From CAZDAM01 sp964503595 (lineage in GTDB: Bacteria > Muiribacteriota > UBA6191), in NCBI GenBank assembly GCA_964503595.1, contig CAZDAM010000142.1:1-6330 (forward strand): a DNA stretch of 6,330 bases, in the 5' to 3' direction. The position numbers and the translations under genes are program-made. The notes under the pieces were generated by a model. That model was not told where the DNA came from. It saw only the letters and a program-made list of their open reading frames with translations, and ran no database searches. Below, one piece after another: positions 1 through 5,652 of the stretch. Numbering within the stretch: the first letter of the stretch is position 1; each line of letters opens with the position of its first letter.

Positions 1-4
1 TTTT

Positions 5-9
5 AGGAG
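5..9 (+). promoter_or_regulatory. Ribosome binding site of efp
   Basis: AGGAG lies 4 nt before the ATG at 14. The spacing is short but the match is good. It favours the ATG at 14 over the in-frame ATG at 26, which would be 16 nt away. The efp promoter must lie left of the window. Confidence 0.7.
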
Positions 10-13
10 AATC

Positions 14-583
14 ATGAAAATCAAGATGAATCAAATCAGCAAGGGCAATGTCCTGATTCTGGATAACGTCCTGCACAAAGTTGTGGATTTTTACAACGTA
101 AAACCAGGAAAAGGCGGAGCCTTCGCCCAGGTCAAACTCAGAAACCTCGACACCGGCTCCCAGTTCGAAAAGCGCTTTCGCACGGAAGACACCGTGGAAA
201 AAGCCCATCTGGAAGAGAAAACCGTGCAGTATCTTTACTCTGATGGGGACGGCTTTCACTTCATGGACAGCGAAACCTACGAGCAGTTCATGATTTCTGC
301 CGATTTCATCGGTGAGAGCAAGAATTTCATGCTCGACAATATGGAGTTGAACATCCTGTTTCACGGAGAAAAACCACTGGATGTCAATCTGCCTCTGACC
401 ATGAACCTCAAAGTCGAATACACCGAACCCGGTGTAAAAGGTGACACTGTATCCGGTGGAGCGACCAAACCCGCCCGCCTGGAAACAGGATATGAAATTC
501 AGGTTCCTCTCTTCATTGAAATTGATGAAGTCTTAAAAATTGACACCCGCTCGGGAAAATACGTTTCCCGCGCCAATGACTGA
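14..583 (+). CDS. efp: Elongation factor P
   Basis: EF-P binds between the P and E sites of the ribosome and speeds peptide bond formation at stalled polyproline stretches. The 189-residue product matches the usual length of about 185-190. The N-terminal KOW-like domain (about 1-63) carries the loop KPGKGGAF at 30-37, so Lys33 corresponds to the lysine that is lysylated in E. coli (Lys34) or aminopentanolated in B. subtilis (Lys32). The two OB-fold domains follow, with YLYSDGDGFHFMD in the first and the C-terminal signature KPARLETG..IQVP..IEID, then the typical ending DTRSGKYVSR. The final glycine of the usual C-terminal signature is Asp here, a minor variation. No epmA, epmB or earP is visible; an arginine-rhamnosylation route is excluded by the lysine. 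The gene is complete and lies 20 bp before a radical SAM gene, probably on the same transcript. Confidence 0.97.
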   Translation: MKIKMNQISKGNVLILDNVLHKVVDFYNVKPGKGGAFAQVKLRNLDTGSQFEKRFRTEDTVEKAHLEEKTVQYLYSDGDGFHFMDSETYEQFMISADFIGESKNFMLDNMELNILFHGEKPLDVNLPLTMNLKVEYTEPGVKGDTVSGGATKPARLETGYEIQVPLFIEIDEVLKIDTRSGKYVSRAND

Positions 584-603
584 GGCCATTTCTCAGAGAA
601 TTT

Positions 604-1932
604 ATGCAATCCAACCGCGTCGATCGACAGAGTATAACCGGAGGAGTTATTTCCTCTATTCTCCCCGATTCCATCGGGGAACATCTGGGTCTTCAGATTG
701 GGGACATTGTGACCCATATCAATGAGGTCCCCCTCTTTGACATTCTGGACTACCGCTTCCAGATTGCCGAAGAGAAGGCTGTGATTACAGTCTGGCGCCA
801 GGAGGAGGTCATGGAATTCGACGTGGAAAAGGATTATGACGAGGATCTGGGAGTAGAGTTCGAGGATGTTCTTTTTGATCGGATCCGCCGCTGCCAGAAC
901 AACTGCGATTTCTGCTTCATCTATCAGCTGCCAAAAAAAATGCGTCGCTCCTTGTACATCAAGGACGATGATCACCGGCTGAGCTTCCTTTACGGAAACT
1001 ACGTCACTCTCGCCGGTCTGACCCAGGCGGATTACGACAAGATAACCGGATACAATCTCTCCCCACTTTATGTCAGTGTTCACGCCACTCCAATTGAGAA
1101 AAGACGCGAGCTTCTCAGAAACGACAAAGCTGAGGAAATTCTGGAAAGACTTCAATACCTCATTGATCGGGGTATTGAGGTCTATACCCAGGCCGTCATT
1201 GTACCGGATCTGAATGACGGCGATGTCCTGGAACAGACCATGGAAGATCTGGTTCAGCTCTACCCGGGAGTCCGGGCCTTTGGCATTGTACCTGTCGGAC
1301 TGACCCAGTATCAGTCCCGTTTGAAGCGGATGAACCCCCATACCGTAGAAGAAGCCAGGGCCACCATCGCCCAGATTGAAGCCAAGCAGAAGGAATTCAT
1401 CAAACGCTATGGCACCCCTTTCATGCAGATTGCCGACGAATTCTACCTCAAAGCCGATCTCCCCGTTCCTGATGCCAGCTTCTATGATCACTACAATCTT
1501 CTGGAAAACGGAATCGGAGCCATTCGCCAGTTTGTCGATGCCTTCTTTGAGGAGTACAACCCCGAAGAAGAAGCACCCCAGATGACTAGAGGCATCATCA
1601 CCGGAGAGGACGGTGCCCGGATGTTCCGGGATTACATCCTGCCTTCCTTAAGTCCTGCCCACCGGGAAAAGTTCCGGATTCTGGAAATCAAGAACCGCCA
1701 TTTCGGAGAATCTGTCAGCGTCTCGGGACTCATAACGGGAAAAGATATTCTGGAGCAGATTACACCTGGTTCAGCCGACGAGTATTTCCTGCCTGCCAAC
1801 TGTCTGAAATTCGATCAGCCCGTCTTTTTGGACGATGTTGCCATTTCCGAGGTCGAATCTCATCTCAAGCGAAACATCCACATCCTGAATCCGGAAGGGC
1901 CCGAGCTTATCGAAGCTTTTTTCAATCCCTGA
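604..1932 (+). CDS. PDZ / radical SAM / DUF512 protein
   Basis: The protein belongs to the conserved but uncharacterised family of Fe-S oxidoreductases with a PDZ-like N-terminus and a DUF512 C-terminus, known from Firmicutes and cyanobacteria. The PDZ-like part covers about 8-60 (GGVISSILPDSIGEHLGL, GDIVTHIN). The radical SAM cysteines are C97, C101 and C104 in a C-x3-C-x2-C motif, which would hold a 4Fe-4S cluster for cleaving S-adenosylmethionine. Family motifs follow: KDDDHRLSFLYGN, SVHAT (158-162), PVGLTQYQ (230-237), DEFYL (278-282), ENGIGAIR (301-308), NRHFGESVSVSGLITGKDI (364-382) and a terminal FLDD block. The length, 442 residues, is normal for the family. The usual FIDQLP after the third cysteine reads FIYQLP (Tyr107), from memory of relatives. 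The start at 604 has a weak AGAG 5 nt upstream. The substrate is unknown. Its 3' end overlaps the opposing 124-codon gene by 11 bp. Confidence 0.93.
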   Translation: MQSNRVDRQSITGGVISSILPDSIGEHLGLQIGDIVTHINEVPLFDILDYRFQIAEEKAVITVWRQEEVMEFDVEKDYDEDLGVEFEDVLFDRIRRCQNNCDFCFIYQLPKKMRRSLYIKDDDHRLSFLYGNYVTLAGLTQADYDKITGYNLSPLYVSVHATPIEKRRELLRNDKAEEILERLQYLIDRGIEVYTQAVIVPDLNDGDVLEQTMEDLVQLYPGVRAFGIVPVGLTQYQSRLKRMNPHTVEEARATIAQIEAKQKEFIKRYGTPFMQIADEFYLKADLPVPDASFYDHYNLLENGIGAIRQFVDAFFEEYNPEEEAPQMTRGIITGEDGARMFRDYILPSLSPAHREKFRILEIKNRHFGESVSVSGLITGKDILEQITPGSADEYFLPANCLKFDQPVFLDDVAISEVESHLKRNIHILNPEGPELIEAFFNP

Positions 1933-2296
1933 AATCCACAATCATGCGGGCCGGAAAGATCTTTCTGACCTGAAGCCCCGTGCGGATCCCGTAGTAAAGC
2001 TCCCGCTGGTTCTGCATCCTTAAGACAGGAGCAAAATCATGTCCCTTGAGAATGTCCAGAATCTCAGCCAAATCGGCATTCAACTCTAACCTGGCACTTG
2101 CAGGGCATGATGATAAAATCACTCCTGTCTGGGAGTTCTGGTGATAGTTTTCTGCTCCTAGGAGATAGGAACCCGCGGACGAAGAAGCATCAAGCCAGAG
2201 GTTCCGGCCACTTAGAAGTCGGCAGGGACCGTATCCTGGAAGAGACAGAAAAAGAGTTTCCGTCATCGGCAGATCCCACAGAATCAGAGTGGACAT
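1922..2296 (-). CDS. Small hypothetical protein coupled to yciO
   Basis: I do not recognise this 124-residue product. Its ATG shares one base with the stop codon of the yciO-like gene (TGATG on the minus strand), a layout typical of translational coupling and the main reason to call it real. Without it, about 360 bp would be empty between two gene clusters. The protein has no signal peptide, membrane segment or metal-binding cysteine pattern. The first 65 residues look strand-rich; residues 72-84 (LNADLAEILDILK) look helical, followed by HDFAPVLRMQNQRELYYG at 86-103. That stretch loosely recalls the helix-plus-strand segment of CYTH domains (a leucine-rich helix, then F-x-PV-x-R, then RE-x-Y), but the basic EKEK-type strands of CYTH proteins are missing, so I do not assign it. 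It ends 11 bp inside the opposing radical SAM gene. The alternative is a chance open frame. Confidence 0.6.
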   Translation of the reverse strand: MSTLILWDLPMTETLFLSLPGYGPCRLLSGRNLWLDASSSAGSYLLGAENYHQNSQTGVILSSCPASARLELNADLAEILDILKGHDFAPVLRMQNQRELYYGIRTGLQVRKIFPARMIVDFRD

Positions 2297-2298
2297 CA
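2294..2298 (-). promoter_or_regulatory. TGATG stop-start overlap (translational coupling)
   Basis: On the minus strand the yciO-like stop TGA (2298-2296) and the ATG of the next gene (2296-2294) share the A. Ribosomes ending the first gene can restart directly on the second, so the two products are probably made in linked amounts. No separate strong Shine-Dalgarno is evident before this ATG. Confidence 0.6.
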
Positions 2299-2904
2299 GG
2301 CGAAATCCACCTGTCCCTTGCCTTCTCTTAGAATCTCGATATCATCATCGACCATGCGAACCACAGTGGAATGCTCATTCGCAAGAACTCCACCGTCAAT
2401 CACAAGCTCCACCTGCTTTCCGACTTCATCTTCAATCAGATAGGGAATCGTGGCAGAATCCAGAATATCTTCCCAGCCGGCTCCCGCACTTAAAAGAGGA
2501 TGTCCCAACTCCTCGACAATGGCCTGACAGATCGCATTATCAGGGATACGGATACCTACTTCCTTGCGCTTGTCCGAAACAGTCTTGGGAAGTTCTCTGG
2601 TAGCTGGCAGAACAAAGGTGTAAGGCCCCGGCATCAGACGCTTCATATTGCGGTAGGCCGTATCGGAGATCATTGCCCAGCGGGAAATATCCGTAATGCT
2701 GTGACAGACAATCGAAAGCGCCTTGTTCTTAGGATACTGCTTCATACGATAGATCCGTTCAATCGCTTTCTTGGAAAAGATCGAGCAGCCAATGGCATAG
2801 CAGGTATCAGTCGGGTAAACAATCACCCCATCACGGTTGAGAATCTCGACCACACGCTGAATCAGGCGGGTCTGGGGTACGACAGGGTGAACTTCCATTA
2901 GCAT
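2296..2904 (-). CDS. yciO: YciO-type YrdC/Sua5-fold protein
   Basis: The 202-residue protein has the YrdC-like RNA/nucleotide-binding fold used by threonylcarbamoyl-AMP synthases (TsaC/Sua5) in t6A tRNA modification, but it follows the YciO branch, whose cellular role is not settled. It opens like E. coli YciO (HPVVPQTRLIQ, residues 6-16), then GVIVYPTDTCYAIGC (26-40), PGPYTF (92-97), GIRIPD (117-122) and VELVIDGG near the C-terminus. Two features separate it from TsaC. The KxRP motif reads KQYP (55-58), and the STSAN-SG block is replaced by LLSAGAGWE (137-145). The start at 2904 is the longest; Met3 at 2898 is an alternative, and neither has a clear Shine-Dalgarno. It lies 33 bp after the nuclease gene and is coupled to the next gene. 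A true TsaC is expected elsewhere in the genome. Confidence 0.88.
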   Translation of the reverse strand: MLMEVHPVVPQTRLIQRVVEILNRDGVIVYPTDTCYAIGCSIFSKKAIERIYRMKQYPKNKALSIVCHSITDISRWAMISDTAYRNMKRLMPGPYTFVLPATRELPKTVSDKRKEVGIRIPDNAICQAIVEELGHPLLSAGAGWEDILDSATIPYLIEDEVGKQVELVIDGGVLANEHSTVVRMVDDDIEILREGKGQVDFA

Positions 2905-2910
2905 AATTCT

Positions 2911-2934
2911 AAATATCGGAAGATTCCTATATTT
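2911..2934. repeat. 24-bp imperfect dyad before yciO
   Basis: The plus strand reads AAATAT C GGAA GA TTCC T ATATTT. The 11-nt arms are complementary except for one mismatched pair around a 2-bp centre. It fills most of the 33-bp gap between the nuclease stop and the yciO-like start and ends 6 nt before that ATG. In the minus-strand RNA it could fold as a hairpin with an AUCU loop. No U-run follows, so it does not look like an intrinsic terminator. It may be an operator, an RNA processing site or a translation control hairpin; the A+T-rich gap also makes chance possible. Confidence 0.4.
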
Positions 2935-2937
2935 TGC

Positions 2938-3912
2938 TTATTTCTCTGAAGTTTCCTGCTCGACCCCAACCATATCCGGGGCGCTCACAGGATCAGATGA
3001 TTCCGAAGATTCCAGCACCATACCCTCGCAATGGCTTCTGACAAAGGGATTGGAATTTCCCTGAATTTCGGCAATCCGGCTTTCCTTGCGGCATTCTTCA
3101 GGACTGACCGGATCACTCTGAACCCAGCGGGTCAGCATAGGACGTAATTCATCTGGAATCTGGTAGTAACCCCCATAAGCCCATTCCATATAAAGGTACG
3201 TACGGGCCATTTCACCCCGAACAACATCTCTGGGCTCAAAGATCCCGAACTCAAACTCGGCATCACAGGTACCAAAAGTCGGGGTTTCTCCCGAAATCTC
3301 CGCAATCTGGCGATCGGATCGCAAGCCATTGACCGAACCCATGGCGGGCCAGAGATTGTGCATATCCGCCTGCATCAGACGAAATTCCCGTGAAACCTTT
3401 TCCGCACAGCGGCGACCCTTGTAGGTCTTCCCGGAGGAAGTTTCACAAAGAACATGCCCGTTTTCCCAAGCATCTTTCATTTCACCGGCAAACTTGCCGA
3501 AATGACTGGCGGGAAGAACATGTTCCCACTCGACTCTCCGGTCCCGATCATTCCAGGTACCGTCTTTCGGAAAGAAGCCGCAGGTAGAGAAATCCACCAT
3601 GGTTTTTCCCTCGACAACAACATATTCGCAGCCACAGTAAATCGTGGAATTGCTGGAACCGAAAACCTCACGCTCCAGAAGGCGCCTGGCAGTGGAAAAA
3701 CTCTCCTGGGCTTCGTTTCCCTTCCAGGATTCCGGCAATTCTTTTTCTTCCGGCAAAACCTCAGGAGTGACTGCTGTTGTAATCTCTTCGGATTCTTCGG
3801 AAGTCAAAGGTCCAAGTCTTTCAAGAAGAATTTCCCGACCTTCATCAAGGCTCCAGAAAGACGTTGCGGAAGATAAGGAGATCAGACTCAGAAACAGTAT
3901 GATACTCTTCAT
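2938..3912 (-). CDS. Secreted endonuclease I (EndA/Vvn family)
   Basis: This is a non-specific metal-dependent nuclease of the beta-beta-alpha-metal type, related to E. coli EndA and Vibrio Vvn/Dns, which cleave DNA (often also RNA) in the periplasm or outside the cell. Residues 1-16 form a Sec-type signal peptide (MKSIILFLSLISLSSA). An acidic Glu-rich stretch follows (about 23-70). The catalytic domain starts near 70, with YCGC (92-95), VDFSTCG (106-112) and the active-site block RVEWEHVLPA (126-135). By homology His131 is the general base, and Glu130 and Asn195 bind the metal. Next come ADMHNLWPAMGSVNG (182-196), ARTYLYM (236-242) and a family-typical ending C274...IQGN..PFVRSHC295. The eight mature cysteines suit disulfides in an oxidising compartment. 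At 324 residues it is longer than EndA (about 235), owing to the acidic linker and a tail at 296-324. Gln181, Leu197 and Asp200 differ from the EndA pattern E...NGDR-N. It follows recN by 6 bp. Confidence 0.93.
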   Translation of the reverse strand: MKSIILFLSLISLSSATSFWSLDEGREILLERLGPLTSEESEEITTAVTPEVLPEEKELPESWKGNEAQESFSTARRLLEREVFGSSNSTIYCGCEYVVVEGKTMVDFSTCGFFPKDGTWNDRDRRVEWEHVLPASHFGKFAGEMKDAWENGHVLCETSSGKTYKGRRCAEKVSREFRLMQADMHNLWPAMGSVNGLRSDRQIAEISGETPTFGTCDAEFEFGIFEPRDVVRGEMARTYLYMEWAYGGYYQIPDELRPMLTRWVQSDPVSPEECRKESRIAEIQGNSNPFVRSHCEGMVLESSESSDPVSAPDMVGVEQETSEK

Positions 3913-3918
3913 TTCCGA

Positions 3919-5634
3919 CTACTTTGCCTCTTGGTGCCTGCGAAGCATCTGATCCACGATTTCGCCCCCGACATCCTGACCGGAAAGACCCATCATGCGG
4001 ACCAGCTCCTCTTTTCTTTGATCTGCCTCCAGTTTTCTTACGCTGGAAAGGGTCCGGTTGTTGCGAATCTCTTTCTCAACCCGAAAATGGGCTGAGGCCG
4101 GAAGAGCCATCTGGACAAGGTGGGTGATCACAATCGACTGGCGGCTTCTGGCAATCTCCGCGACCACCTCTGCCAGCCGGTGAGCAGTATCTCCACCGAT
4201 TCCGGTATCAATCTCATCAAAAATCAGAGTTCCTACCGTCTGAACCGCAGCAAAAACCTTTCTTAACGCAAGCATGACCCGGCTGACTTCGCCTCCGCTG
4301 GCAACCTTGGCCAAAGGCATCAGAGGCTGGCCCTGATTGGGACTTAAGAGAAAACGAATGCGTTCAAAACCTTCTGGCCCCAGACGCTGGCTGTTTTCCT
4401 GTCCAACCTCAAAGCCTGAAGCATCGGGAATGAACCCAACCTCAAAGCGGGCATGCGGCATCGCCAGGCTTACCAGAGTTTCATGCACCCGCTTTTCAAT
4501 TTCCTTTTTGAGATCTGATTTCAGGGCTGTAAACTTCGCGGCTTTCTGAACCAGTTCCCTCTCAAGTGCAGGGATGCGATCGCCAAGGCCCTGCAGCTCG
4601 CGACTTTCCTTTTCCAGAGAAAAAAGAGTTTCCGCGGCCTGCCTCTCATAAGAAAGCACTTCTTCCACACTACCACCAAAGCGGCGCTTGAGGCTTTCAA
4701 TGGAAGCTATTCTTTCTTCCAGGCTCTCGAGTTCCTCCCCGGAGGTATTCGATATGGCATCTTCGAAATCACTGACTCTTTCCCGCAGATCCTCAAAATT
4801 CAGCACCAGGCTGTTCAAGGCTTCCTGGGTCGTCAATGAGCGAGTATCCAGTGCGTGAAGTGCCTTCAGCTCCTTATTCATGAAGGCAAACTGATGCATC
4901 AGGCTTCCTTCTGAAGAAGCATCCAGAAAGGACTGAATACTTAAAAGCCGTTCCTGAATCTCCTGAGAATGGACCAGAGCAGAATGGCGCTGATTGAGTT
5001 CTTCTTCTTCCCCCGCACTTAAGTTCAGAGTTCCAATTTCTTCAACCTCAATCTGAAGCCGGGCTCGCTCCCGCTCAATTTCCCGAAGTCTTTCTTCTGC
5101 GTCCAAGGCCCGCTTTTTCAAGCGGGCATAGTCCTCAAAGTCAACCTGCCAATCCTGCCAGTGCTTCTGAAAACCGGCTCCACCCAAGCCATAGAAGAAG
5201 CGGGAATGCTTTTTTTCATCCAAAAGGGCATGAGAATCATGCTGGGAATGAATAGCAGCCAGAAACTCCCCAAGGACCTTGAGGTCCTGAAGGCGAACCA
5301 TCTGGGAGTTGATCCGGCAACGGCTTCTGCCAGCCACGGTCACTTCACGGCGCACCAAAAGCTCGCCATCCTCCAAAGCCAGATCCAGTCCGGAGAGAAG
5401 GGCGCTCAATCCATCGGAAGCTTCGAGGCGAAACAGGGCTTCCACCACGATCGGCTCATCTTCTTCAAAAAAAGAGTTCTTCTCGGCCTTGTCTCCGCAA
5501 AGCAGGCCCAAAGCGTCAAGAATGATGGATTTTCCGGCTCCAGTTTCTCCGGTAAGGACATTCAATCCCTCATCAAAAATCAGTTCCAGATGATCGATAA
5601 TGGCAAAATTTCGGATGGTCAGTTCTGATAGCAT
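3919..5634 (-). CDS. recN: DNA repair protein RecN
   Basis: RecN is an SMC-like ATPase that binds single-stranded DNA ends and helps tether DNA during double-strand break repair. The N-terminus MLSELTIRNFAIIDHLEL is canonical and fixes the start. Walker A is GETGAGKS (29-36). The family motif AIHSQHDSHALLDEKKH follows the first ATPase lobe. A long charged coiled coil runs from about 165 to 390, including a KRRFGGSVEEVLSYER segment usual for RecN. The C-terminal lobe holds the ABC signature ASGGEVSR (445-452), Walker B LIFDEIDTGIGG (Asp473, Glu474), the H-loop ITHLVQMA and FRVEKE. All ATPase residues I can check are intact. The length, 571 residues, is slightly above the E. coli protein (553). 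AAGGG lies only 1-2 nt before the ATG. Its 3' end is 6 bp from the nuclease gene. I see no LexA box in the 18-bp gap upstream; SOS control, if any, would act further upstream. Confidence 0.97.
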   Translation of the reverse strand: MLSELTIRNFAIIDHLELIFDEGLNVLTGETGAGKSIILDALGLLCGDKAEKNSFFEEDEPIVVEALFRLEASDGLSALLSGLDLALEDGELLVRREVTVAGRSRCRINSQMVRLQDLKVLGEFLAAIHSQHDSHALLDEKKHSRFFYGLGGAGFQKHWQDWQVDFEDYARLKKRALDAEERLREIERERARLQIEVEEIGTLNLSAGEEEELNQRHSALVHSQEIQERLLSIQSFLDASSEGSLMHQFAFMNKELKALHALDTRSLTTQEALNSLVLNFEDLRERVSDFEDAISNTSGEELESLEERIASIESLKRRFGGSVEEVLSYERQAAETLFSLEKESRELQGLGDRIPALERELVQKAAKFTALKSDLKKEIEKRVHETLVSLAMPHARFEVGFIPDASGFEVGQENSQRLGPEGFERIRFLLSPNQGQPLMPLAKVASGGEVSRVMLALRKVFAAVQTVGTLIFDEIDTGIGGDTAHRLAEVVAEIARSRQSIVITHLVQMALPASAHFRVEKEIRNNRTLSSVRKLEADQRKEELVRMMGLSGQDVGGEIVDQMLRRHQEAK

Positions 5635-5652
5635 ACCCTTCAGGAATGCAGG

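Noticed and set aside
933..940. Run of eight A in the radical SAM gene
   Set aside because: It encodes the conserved LPKKMR region and the frame is intact on both sides, so there is no sign of a frameshift.
499..1491. 330-codon open frame on the minus strand
   Set aside because: It lies antisense to efp and the radical SAM gene, whose family motifs are unmistakable. Its own product has no recognisable domain, so it is a shadow frame.
1954..1965. Perfect palindrome GAAAGATCTTTC
   Set aside because: It has no loop and no T-run, and it lies within the orphan coding region. A 12-bp palindrome of this kind can arise by chance.
2098..2331. 77-codon plus-strand frame opposite the orphan gene
   Set aside because: It competes with the minus-strand frame that has the TGATG coupling. 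Its product is rich in Ser, Gly and charged residues without a pattern, and it crosses into the yciO gene.
2296..2904. Calling this gene tsaC (threonylcarbamoyl-AMP synthase for t6A)
   Set aside because: KxRP and STSAN-SG are both missing, and the N-terminus and overall pattern match YciO instead.
3454..3876. 140-codon plus-strand frame inside the nuclease gene
   Set aside because: It is antisense to the catalytic domain of endonuclease I; the product is low-complexity and unrecognised.
5161..5628. 155-codon plus-strand frame inside recN
   Set aside because: It is antisense to the conserved N-terminal ATPase lobe of RecN, with no ribosome site or family motif of its own.
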